Made by a program: the position numbers and the translations under genes
The notes under the pieces: generated by a model
Seen by the model: the letters and a program-made list of their open reading frames with translations, nothing else
What the model was told of the DNA's origin: nothing
Database searches by the model: none
Assembly: GCA_013399305.1 (NCBI GenBank)
Contig: VXAI01000015.1
Span: forward strand, 2,331,329-2,395,328
Direction: 5' to 3'
From: Rostratula benghalensis
Lineage: Eukaryota; Chordata; Aves; Charadriiformes; Rostratulidae
Length of the DNA stretch: 64,000 nucleotides
Shown here: positions 1-9,699 of the stretch, piece after piece
How positions within the stretch are numbered: position 1 is the first letter of the stretch
How the letters are laid out: the number at the start of each line of letters is the position of its first letter

Positions 1-262
1 CGCGGCGCTAGCACCGCCCGGCCGGCCGCGCATGAGCAGGGCTGCCAGCTGCGCGTCATTCCCCGGCGCAGGCCCGGCCGTGCCCCCGGCCCCCCCCTTC
101 CTCCGCCTCCGCCTCCTCCTTCCCGCCCCGCCGCCGCCTCGCCTCAGCGCCCGGGATGGGGCGGAGGGGGGAAGCCGCCGGCTGGCCCCTGCTGCCGGGA
201 AAAGTTTCCCCCGCCGCCCGACGAGGTTCCCCCCCTCCGCTCCGATCTCGGCTCATGGGAGC
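1..262. promoter_or_regulatory. CpG island edge, probable promoter or first-exon region
   Basis: This stretch is very rich in G and C, and I count about 36 CpG dinucleotides in it, against very few per kilobase in most of the window. It contains Sp1-type GC boxes at 122-129 (CCCGCCCC, minus orientation) and 158-164 (GGGGCGG, plus). It is cut by the left edge of the window and stops abruptly before a CR1 element at 271. CpG islands of this kind normally mark promoters of widely expressed or developmental genes. Which gene, and on which strand, cannot be told. A plus-strand open frame from an ATG at 32 runs through the island into the CR1, so it is not credible as a protein in that form. I see no clear splice donor in either direction inside the island. 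Confidence 0.75.
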
Positions 263-270
263 CCCCGGGA

Positions 271-952
271 AATCATGAGATGGTTGGAAGGGACTTTGAA
301 GATCATCCAGTTCCGACCCCCTGGCCATGGGCAAGGACACCTCCCACCAGACCAGGTCCCTCAAAGCCCCGTCCAGCCTGGCCTTGAACCAGGGCAGCCA
401 CAGCCTCTCCGGGCAAACTGGGCTGGTGTCTCACCATCCTCACAGTGAAGAGTTTCTTCTAACATCTAACCTAAATCTCCCGTCTTCCAGTTTGAAGCCA
501 TTACCCCTCATCCTACCGTTATATGCCCTGGTATAAAGTCCCTTCCCATTTTTCCTGTAGGCCCCCTTAAGAAGGTCACTAGGCCACTATGTCTGCCCAC
601 AGCTGAACACCCCCAAATCTCTCAGCCTGTCCTCACAGCAGAGGGTCTCCAGCCCTCTAAGAGTCATCATCATGGCCTCTTCTAGGCTCACTCGAACAGG
701 TCCATGTGCTTCTGACGTTGGTGGTCCCAAAACAATACAGCCCTGCAGAGGGGTCTCACCAGAGGACCAACGAGGCAGAATCCCCTCTCTGGCCCTGTTG
801 GCCCTGCTGCCCAGGCATGCAGCCCAGGATGTGGAATGTGAGCGCACGTGGCGGGCTCACGTTGAGCTTCTTATCCACCAACGCCCCCTCATCCCGCCCC
901 TCGGGGCTGCTCTCCATCCATTCTCCACTCAGCCTTTTGTTGTGCTTGGGAG
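271..952 (-). mobile_element. CR1 LINE, 5'-truncated 3' portion, about 680 bp
   Basis: Read on the plus strand, this begins with a degraded form of the usual antisense CR1 start and then follows the CR1 3' region in order. Landmarks include GGAAGGGACTTTGAAGATC near 287, CACAGTGAAGAGTTTCTTCT near 442, the TGTCCTCACAGCAGAGG block near 630, AACAGGTCCATGTGCTTCTG near 695, and TTGAGCTTCTTATCCACCA near 862. It ends around TTGTGCTTGGGAG at 952. It is therefore a minus-strand copy containing the end of ORF2 and the 3' UTR. Many substitutions and indels close the reading frame, so it is an old, dead copy. It is the longest single CR1 in the window and lies 8 bp from the CpG island. Confidence 0.93.
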
Positions 953-959
953 ATGGCAG

Positions 960-1400
960 GGAGGCACCACTGGCAGAGATAAGGGGCGCCAAGAGGGGCT
1001 GGCCAGGGCCCAGGGGCAAACAGAGGGCAGGGGGGCAAAGCTGGGGAGAAAGGGCAAGCTGGGGACAAGCAGTGAGACCAGGGACAAGGTGCAGGACAGT
1101 CTGGGAGTCAAAGGAGGAGCCAGGGTGAAGGGACAAGCTGAGGGATGAGTTGAGGGTTAAATGATGAGCTGAGGGATGAGTTGAGGACAACCTGAGAGAC
1201 ACAGGAAGAGCTGAGGGATATGGGAAGAGCTGAGGGATGAGCCCAGGGAACAATCCGAGGGTCAACAGACAAGTTACTGGATGAGCAGGAGACAAGGTGG
1301 TGAAGAGAGTATAGGGGCAGAGGACCTGGGCAGCCAGAACTGGAGCAGCACAGAGGGGCTGAGGGTGAAGGCCAGGGTTATGGAGCTGGAGGCAGGAGAC
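960..1400 (+). repeat. Purine-rich degenerate minisatellite
   Basis: The plus strand is strongly purine-biased (GGG, GAG and AAG runs) and contains imperfect tandem repeats. A perfect 20-nt copy, AGCTGAGGGATGAGTTGAGG, occurs at 1136-1155 and again at 1167-1186 (period 31). GGAAGAGCTGAGGGAT occurs at 1204-1219 and 1223-1238 (period 19). Related GCTGAGGG units continue to about 1370. The bias explains the long minus-strand open frame seen here (756-1409), which also crosses into the CR1 and should not be taken as a gene. No function can be assigned. Confidence 0.65.
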
Positions 1401-2399
1401 GCTTCCCATGCATCACCGCCTGTTCCCCATTCTTCCCTCTTGCTGAGGTTTCCATTTGGCTCTGCGACTCAGGAGTAGGATACAGTTCTCTTCCCATCTC
1501 CCTGCTGTTCCAGGCCCTCTCCTCTCTCCAGGATGGCCTTGGCCAAGGCTTGGTCCCTGGGCACTTCCCTGGAAAGGGGACTTGTTTGGTGGCCGCCAGA
1601 GCAGCCGTGCAGTGACCAGCCCCAGAGACAGCGCTGAGGGAGGTGTGCCTGGAACAGGGCCCCAGTGCAGAGCACCATCTGTCTCACGTACCGCTGTGGT
1701 AGCAGGACCTAATCCTCCTGTTATCATCTTTTATTGCACACAGTCAGATATCACTGCACGTTCCCATCGCTCCTGGGTACTCCCTGCCTTGCCCGTGGCT
1801 GGCTTTGCTCCACTGGGCTGACTTGGCTCCACTCCGTACGCCTTCAGCTGCTCTCGCCTTTCCTGGGGGGCAGTCTCCGTTTCTGGAGGTGAGAGAAGTT
1901 AGGAGAATGTTGTGAAAAAAAACCTAAAGAAGTACACTGAGCTTCATAAATAAACAGGGAAAATTCCACGATGGTAATTCAGCGTTGGTGAGAGCCGTGG
2001 AAGTAAGGGAAGCCAAAAAGTCTCCTGCCACCTGCTCCCACTCGTGTTCCTGTGCATTGCCAGGGGGTGGGTGGTTTCCTCAGGCGCCAGTAGTTGGTCA
2101 CTGGGTGTTTAAGCACCCATCAAAGGCTTGGACACGAGGACTGCAGTGCCCACCTTTCCTTGCTTTTCTTACCATCCTGCTCTAATTGCTATAACAGAGC
2201 AGTCGAATATGATCCTCCTTCCACCTGGCCCCAACAGGCTCTTTTCAAAGAGTTTCTGGTGTCTGACAACAGCTTTGCCCTACCTTACTTAAACAAGAGC
2301 TAAAATAAATATAATCCTTTTAGAATGCAGGATAAAAACATCATTTAAATTTGAGCAATTTAAAACCAAAGGTAGAAATCCCATGTGTAGTACAAAGCT
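1401..2399. other. Single-copy non-coding DNA, nothing recognised
   Basis: This stretch shows no recognisable repeat, no protein-like frame and no clear promoter. The first 450 bp are fairly GC-rich (CAGCC/CTCCC-rich) and grade into ordinary AT-richer sequence after 1900. An A-run with AATAAA-like words occurs near 1915-1955, but nothing suggests a transcript end. Confidence 0.6.
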
Positions 2400-3250
2400 T
2401 CTTAATGCAAACAGTCGGTCATGCATTGCATGCCTCAATCACACTTGTATCGGTCATTTGTGCCCTAATAAAATCCTATAATCTTTTGCGTGCCAATTAA
2501 ACCAGAAAGATAGCTAAGTCTGGCTGCTTCCTTGGGTGATTGCAGGCTTCTGTGGAGTCACTGCTCTGCCATGGGTTTTGCCGGACTGTGGATTTCCAGC
2601 GGGGTATTTGCTCTCCTGTTTCCTTAAGGGACAGTACTATAATTTTGTAGATGTATGGTATTTTAAAGCTATAACCAAGATCCATGGGATGGTTGTTAAT
2701 GAAAGATCTGGAGTTTAGATACACCCAGTTAAACAATGGATTGAGCTTAACAACTGTATTTGCTTTACCAATATTTTAAGAGTCACTTTCTAGAAAGGAG
2801 CATTTACCCAGAGTTCAGTAAGCTATTTTTACATTTGTGAGCCTGACCTTTAATTTACAAGGTAATTTCTGTGTTGCTTATAAGTACATCATAAGGGTAA
2901 GCTGTTAAAAAAGATAAACTGGGGAATATATAACAGTTTCTCTTGGTAATGCTCATTTAAATCCCATTGTGCTTTATGTCTGCCATCATTAATATGCATT
3001 TCTAGTTCTCTTTTTTTTTTTCATTCACTTCCAAATTTGCTGACCAACAAGGACAGTGGAAATTGCCTGTAAAGTTCCTTTCTTTATTTCCTGTTAGCAG
3101 GGTCATCAAGATTCTCATCCGACTTACGTGTTTACGTACAGGAGTTTAATGTCACTGGGAACGTAAACTGAAGGTGCCTTCTGGGGAAAGTTGTGGATAC
3201 AGGGTTTTTTCAATTAACTTCACAAATTCAGCAGCATTATGGTTATCCAT
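2400..3250. promoter_or_regulatory. Candidate conserved non-coding element (weak)
   Basis: AT-rich, non-repetitive sequence with homeodomain and POU-type words (CCAATTAAACC near 2492, CATCATTAATATGCATTTC near 2984), a 13-bp inverted repeat CATGCA-T-TGCATG at 2420-2432, and retained CpGs in ACTTACGTGTTTACGTAC near 3122. This texture is typical of vertebrate conserved enhancers, but the same words arise by chance in AT-rich DNA. Conservation cannot be judged from one sequence. It is listed only as a place to look. Confidence 0.2.
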
Positions 3251-6200
3251 AGTTACCCCCAATTTTGTATATATGTATCTTGTTGTTGAAAGAAGCAGCA
3301 GAAGGGCCAGCCAGAGGAATTAACAAAATCAAAGAGTCCACATGTGAAAGGATGCCTGTATTTGAAACAGCATCTCTGAAGCAGTCGTGCCTTTCCTTCC
3401 ACCAAGGCAATTTCACATTTTCAATAGAAGGCAGACCTACAGTGATATTTTTTTTTCTCCCAGCATCAAATGGCTTTCCGCACAATGATATTCATCATGT
3501 TATAACTCCAGGTGAATGATAATGGATCAGAGTGAATGAAAACAGATGGATGTTAAAACAGGCAATTCCCTGCCACAAACCTAGGAGCCCTCCACTGCTG
3601 CCTAGTCCGCTCATTCAGTTCATAATTGTATTAGACATTCCAACAATAGAGAGGCCTTCTTCATTAATCCTGAATTTACTGAAAAGAAGCTTTGCAGACT
3701 ATAGCTCTTTTGGTGCTTAGACAACACCAGGCAAAATTTACCACAGGCTTAAAAAGATAAAACTCAGCTAGATAGAAACTAGTACAGAAAATGCTAAAAG
3801 AAGCAAGAGGTGAGCCAGCGAGACAAAGAGGGAGGACAACCTGGCAGGAGACACTCCAGTACCTTCTCAACAGAGCTGCAGCTTGGGTGGTATTAAGGAA
3901 AAGTATAGAAAAGCTCTCCTCTTGCTGGAGGACATGTGTAGTAGAAGTTATCAATAATGTGTTTGATCTGATTTTCCCCACTCAGCCACCCCCCACTAAC
4001 CCCAGGAGCCAGCAGATGCCAGTCCCTGCCATGTGAGGGGCACAACCTTTTTGTAACCCTGGCCTGCATCAAGTGACCGGGGCTAAGCAATACAGATCAA
4101 GTCTCGGACCAGCTGTCCTCTGAGTCAGACCTTGATTACGATACTGACACGAACATTTTAATCACATGCATGCTGCTGCAGATTTTAATGACCAACTTGC
4201 TATGCCTTTACTTTTTCAGGATCAGAAATTAGACCCTTGTTCACAGCTTGAGTGAGTGCAGCATCAGAGCGGTGGCTGCCACCCCAGTAAACATGATGGC
4301 ATTGCCCTCATCGTGAGCCTGCCCCTGGACATTAACCTCACTGGCACCAGAACACCTCACTGGAACGGGGACTTTGGTCTCAATTACTCTATTCCTATGT
4401 CAAGAGCAGGACTGGAAGTTATGAAAAGAGGAGAAAAGGCAGTGCTTTTGTATTCTCTGTGGCTTGAGGCGATGTGAACATCTACCCAGTCCCTGTCTAA
4501 CAATCCTTTTTGGGTTCTGGGGGACTTTCATCAGAGCAGAGTAATCCAGAGACATTCCCTTTGTCCTGTGGACTGGGAAGCAGGGCTACTGTTGTGCTCT
4601 CCCTGCCTTGTGCTGTCAGAACAAGGTGAAGAATCTTCAGTATGGATGAGAATCAGGCCCCAACTCCATGGTGCTCCTTTCACCCCAAACCTACTCCACG
4701 ATCTGTTGCAGACACAGCAAGCTGAACCTCTGAGGCCCTGCGCTGCTAAGACTATCATCTCCAAGGTGGAAGGACAATCAAAAGGTCAGACTAAATAAAC
4801 CGAATACAAAATTGCTTAAGGCAATAAAAAAGAGACCAGAAGCTTTCATTGCAGTTCTGGCATTCACTGGAACATACTTCAAGATGTTAAATAAACTGGT
4901 TTTGTGTTGCTGGGCTTAGCTGTTTTCTGTTGTTTCTCCCCCTGCTGCCACAATACTTTGCTTAAATGATCAGGCCTTAACTGCTTGGTATCCCTTCCAC
5001 AAACATGGGGTGCCTTTATCACTTGCTTCATCATGGTCATTTGCACTGAAAATACATAATCACTGTCAGAGCACAAAGAATCATTATGAATAATTAGTTA
5101 CTTCCAATATGGCAAGTCAGTCTCATAAATCTTGAATATTTGGCTTTGCTTTTGGAAAGAGATTCCTTAATGGCTACACTTGTGAGACTCTGTTAATTGA
5201 TATAAAATTGTATTCAAAATTAAATTTGTTTTAACAGATCTAAATCACCCCAATAAATCAGCTTCAGTCTATGTGCTTTAAGGGTTCAAGCACACCCTGT
5301 GTTTTTTGCCTTTGGGAGACAGTGTGTGCTTGCAATCAATGCATAGAGAGCTGGGTCTGACCCTCCCCTAGTTTACTAACGGCTTCCATATGTTGGCATC
5401 AGGGTGACTTTGCTGGGCTGAGAAGGCATAAAGGAGGGGGTAGAGGCCAGCCAGGGTAGCCTAGGGGGGTTCAGCTTTCCGCAGTTGGGGGCTTGGCTTG
5501 CAGCCTTGACTGTGGTGCAGCCAGTGCAAGAGACAGGAATTGCCTCTCTCTGTTCCGAGTGGGAAAAAGAGAGGGGAGGGAAGTTTAATTTTTTAATTTT
5601 AGTTCGAGTCTATCTGCAATATTCAGATACTGATGGCTTGTGTTTTTATGGGTAAAAAGAGTAGCTCTTGTGATGCTTTCTTTTTCTTCAGAGAAACCAT
5701 CTTTTTCTTCTGATATTGTGGATGAGAGAAGGTAATATTTAACAAAAGCATAATTTTACTTGACTGTATGTACTCTGTTTAGCTTCTGAAATTGTTTCAG
5801 GCCAGGGTATTTTTATCTTTATCCTTATTTTAAACTGAGGAAATGGAAATACACAGGCAAACCCTCAGTATTCTCCCGTAACTTCTTCAGTAGGCTGTCT
5901 TCCTCATCTGTGCAGTGGTGAACACAAATGCTTCCTGAGATCCTGTGTGGTAAAAATCTTTTGGAATAATTCTCCATTTGCATCCTGTCTGCTGTTACTG
6001 TCTGTTATCTTAAATCTCTCTAACTTTTTTTTTTCTCCTCCAGAGATTCTTTCTTGTCTACTTCATTTCAGTAAAACTTTCCCCACCCTTCTCCTACCTA
6101 AGTTGATGCCTGTATTTTTGCCTGTCTGATCTCCCTCAGGTTCTAGCTGTCGAACTTGTTCCACGTGGGCAGGCTCTGACTCCTGCCTGCTGCCTTGGGA

Positions 6201-9084
6201 AGTTTGATGCTCTCTTTCCCTGGGGATTCGCATGCGCCTGGGTCAGATCACAGCAGGCTCTGAGCCTTGCTGGGTATGCGCTGCCTCGTGCTCCTTATCT
6301 GTAAAGTCTGAAAACTGCCCTCTCTGTTGTCAGGCCCTGCAGCATGGTGATGGGTAGCTAATATTGTGTCTTGCTTGACTAGGGATGCCTGAATCCTGTT
6401 GGGCTCAGTGATCTATCTAATGATTCTTTTACGTGCTAGTTTATTGCTGCCTTCTTCAGTGCTCAATGTGTCACTGGGTACATGGTATGTAAGGGTGAAT
6501 AAAAGTGTAAATGTTCTCAATCAGCTTTATTGGCTGCAACCATTGCAACTGTTGGAAATTTTCCTTGGCTAGAAGTTGCTTCTGTTTCCAGCTGTGTTGT
6601 GGGCTGTGCCCATTTTACTCTTAAATTTGCTAAAGTAGTAAGTTTCATTTTAATATCTCAGAGTATGTTATCAATCAGCTAATAGTTGAAAGAAAAAATC
6701 AAAACAAAAAACAAACCACAAACAAACCAGGACACAGAGTACCACCCACCCACCTTGGGACACCTGGGAATTAAGATTGTAAATCTTAATTTCTAGTTTT
6801 TTAGTAGTTCTGAACTTCCCCATTTTCTGTCCTATTCCTAGAAACTGGGAGGAAAGCTAGTAGAAACTAATGCAGAGAAGATCTATCTAGCAGCCTACAG
6901 CTTCCAGAGCTCTCTTAATAAAGGCTAGGAGGGTGTGAAAAAGTAACTTCACACGTGGTCAGCTACTTATGATAAACAGGTGCTAAAACGTTTCTGCAGT
7001 ATTTCCTCCATTAATATTTTGTCTCTTTAAAGCAGCCATCAGGAAGATGTGTCATCTTAATTACAGTGTCTGGGAGCAGGGAGTTTACTAGGATCTATGT
7101 AACTTCTGTGTGCTGGGGATTCTGGCTCCCTCTGTACCAGCAACAGGATAAACACAAAGGTAGACTGGCAAAATCACAATGATACATAATTTATACTAGG
7201 TCAAGTTACCCTTCGTGGAAATTAGGTGAGCTGGGCAAGTGTCAAACAGGGCTTCACCCTCAGTGTTGTTGATGGCTCTAATGGGGAATTTAGTCCCAGG
7301 ATGGACAAGGTTCAGCAAATTACTGCGCGGTTGTATGTCTCTGGGTGTCAGACCAACTTTGCACGAGCCAAATCAGAAGTGTATTCAAAGATACTTACGA
7401 GAATATGATAGTTAAATTGTTGGCTTGTTCTGCCTGGGATCACTTTGCGAAGAGAAAGGCAGAACTGGAAGCTAGACAAAAGGAAAACAGGAAAGATTGA
7501 AGTGGATCACTCACTGAAAGAGTGTGTACGAAGGACTGAATTATTCTTAGCGCAGAGGACATTTTTTTTTTTGCACATGCCTCATACTATTGCTAATCCT
7601 TTGTTGTTGTTCATCTGATTCACTAATTTAATTTCACTTCTGCAAAGGAAGCAAGCAGCCTTGATTTACAAGGGGACTGAGGGCCTTTGGAAGGAGGTGT
7701 ATTGAATTTCAGAAAGCATTTTACAAGAAGGAAGTGTGCCACAATCTTGTGCTATAGGACTTCCTTTGGAAGCATATATTTCTCCTCCATAAGTCTTTTG
7801 AACAGTTTTATACCACACATGTTTCAAGAGAATTAAATCAATAACAATCTGTACCTTTCTAACCTGAAATGCAAGCTCGGCACGGCAGGAGATCAAGCTA
7901 TGCAATTAACTGTTGTCCTTTCAAAGGAATTCTGACAGATATTTATAGTTTACTGTATTCCATTTTCCTGCCATTGGAATGTAACAGTACAACTGAATGC
8001 AGCTGACTGGAACTATGAAATAATTATAGCAATAACTATTTCCTTCTCTACTGGGGAAATCTTGTAAAGTGCTGAATGTGGGAACTGCTGATGTTCTTAC
8101 CTCTCAGAATTTGGTCCTTACCATTGGTTTATCATGCATCCTTAGATAAGTCACCCAAGAGAGGGGTTTTTTGTTTTCCATTACCTACAGCTTTTTCTAG
8201 TGTCATGTTCCAAATCTCACATTCAACTTGAAGTTGAATGAATCAACACTGTACAAATAAACATACTTTAAAAAGCTTTCTAAATTTAGGCACGGTCAGT
8301 GTATGAAGTAGACAGCCTTCTCTATAGTAAAGCAAGTCATATCTTTGTGTGGGAGTTCAGAATAGTCTATTAAGAAGAAACTATGCAATATTACCAGAAG
8401 TGAATAGATTGGCATTTGACTGCTAAGCACTCTGCAAATTTCAATATAAAGGCGCTTATTTTTATACCCTGAGCTGTCACTGTAACTTATGTGCTCATGC
8501 TGGTGACTTAGTAGCATAATGACAGGCCATTGTTACTAAGCTAATTAATTTTAAGCAATCTTTCCTAACAGTATGCTTGAGAATGACATTCATTTGCTGT
8601 GAACTTATGAGACATTGATGTATCAGAAAAATAGTAATGCTGAATCTTTGAGCCACGTCTCTTGCTAACTCAGTACAAGTCTCTTACCAGGAGGTATTTG
8701 CTGCATTGGGCTCTTTAGATGCCTCTTTTACCAATAGTAATGTCCATGAGTGCTTTGCTTTATGACAGTAAACCAGCAGAGGTACACCATAGGTTTCAGC
8801 CACCTCTTAGTTTTACCGGTTTTTATCAGGTGGGTTGAAGGTCTGCAGATGTCTTACCAGGATCTGACAAGCCGCAAACTAGGATCAGGTATAGCTGTTG
8901 CTTGACTGAGGTGCTTCAACGAGTGGTGTGGTAGGGGGTTGTGGTGTGTTTTTGGAAAAAAAAAAGTTTAGTAAGAACAGAGTAGGGTAAGTAGAAGTGG
9001 AAATGTCTTTTCAAAAGAAAGAATTGGATTTATTTTGCTAACAGTGTTTGCTAATATGTCCACCTTTACCCACATGGCACAAAG
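3251..9084. other. Single-copy non-coding DNA with short tracts
   Basis: No gene is supported. Open frames are all below about 85 codons and resemble no known protein. Features seen are a T11 tract at 7562-7572, an A-rich CAAA-type stretch at 6690-6735, and a possible relic of an ancient amniote repeat around 4645-4670 (AATCAGGCCCC, the reverse of the GGGCCTGATCC motif also seen near 38.03 kb). A 21-bp palindrome at 8220-8240 is listed separately. A GC-richer patch at 5390-5580 is purine-biased at its end and shows no known element. Confidence 0.55.
8220..8240. repeat. 21-bp palindrome (10-bp arms, 1-nt centre)
   Basis: CATTCAACTT, then G at 8230, then AAGTTGAATG: the arms are perfect reverse complements. 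It lies in ordinary AT-rich DNA with no repeat around it. Perfect 10-bp arms with almost no spacer are uncommon by chance in 64 kb, although low complexity raises the odds. It might be a dimeric transcription-factor site or simply accidental. Confidence 0.8.
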
Positions 9085-9152
9085 TTAAACCCTTTCTCTA
9101 ACAAGAAGAGAATGAGAGCAGGGAAGAGAAAATATTCTCACTTTATTCTTAC

Positions 9153-9626
9153 AGTTGGCACAGTCTTCTTGTGGCTGTTGAGTAATATTGTATTGTGCAT
9201 TCACCTCAGAAGGTGATGGTACTGAGTCATTTCTAGGTATCGGTTTTGGTTTGGAGTCCCCCCAACTTGAATTAAGACTGGGTGGATAAGTGGTGGTACT
9301 ATAACAGGAGGAAAAATCCAACAACCACCTTCTCACAAGTTTACATTTCTGGGGAGTGTTGTCAGAAATGTCAAGTCTGCTAGAAGGAAAGCAGTTAAGG
9401 AAATGGAGGATGTCTTCTAAATTAATCAGATGCAGGAACTCTCTATTGCTAGTATTTGAGTCTCTTGTCCAGAACACAGCTCTCTGACTGCTGGACCCAC
9501 TGGTGTGGTAAAGCACCAGTCTGGCACCCAACTGGTGTGGCTCAGCTTCTAGAGGTTTGCTTCCGTGCACAAAGAGAAGATTTGGTCTTTTTGCATGGTG
9601 AGCTGAGAACTCTCCTCCTGAGAGGT
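9153..9626 (-). CDS. Candidate internal coding exon, 474 bp, product unknown
   Basis: On the minus strand a frame stays open for about 190 codons, from a TGA near 9660 to a stop at 9085, in DNA where stops should be frequent. Inside it lie an acceptor-like site (TACTGTTTGTTGCAG, exon starting at 9626) and a donor-like site (ACT|GTAAGA, exon ending at 9153). These bound exactly 474 bp in a symmetric phase 1-1 arrangement with 157 complete codons and no stop. The encoded stretch is mixed-composition and soluble-looking: HGSKPLEAEPHQ near the start, a leucine-rich LEDILHFLNCF in the middle, a Ser/Pro/Asn-rich segment after it, and Cys-x-x-Cys (DCANC) at the donor. I do not recognise the family. 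The -1 T at the donor and the modest polypyrimidine tract weaken the case, and no neighbouring exon was found. Chance is the main alternative. Confidence 0.27.
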
Positions 9627-9699
9627 CTGCAACAAACAGTACATTATTTATGTGTTCTTCTCACGTTTCTCTGTGTGTTATGTAAATACTAATCAAGGT

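Noticed and set aside
32..448. Plus-strand open frame of 138 codons starting in the CpG island
   Set aside because: It is proline/arginine-rich from base composition and runs into antisense CR1, so it is not a protein-coding gene as it stands.
756..1409. Minus-strand frame of 217 codons, the longest in the window
   Set aside because: It spans purine-rich minisatellite DNA and part of a CR1. The biased composition removes stops, and the product is a low-complexity Ser/Leu/Pro string with no domain.
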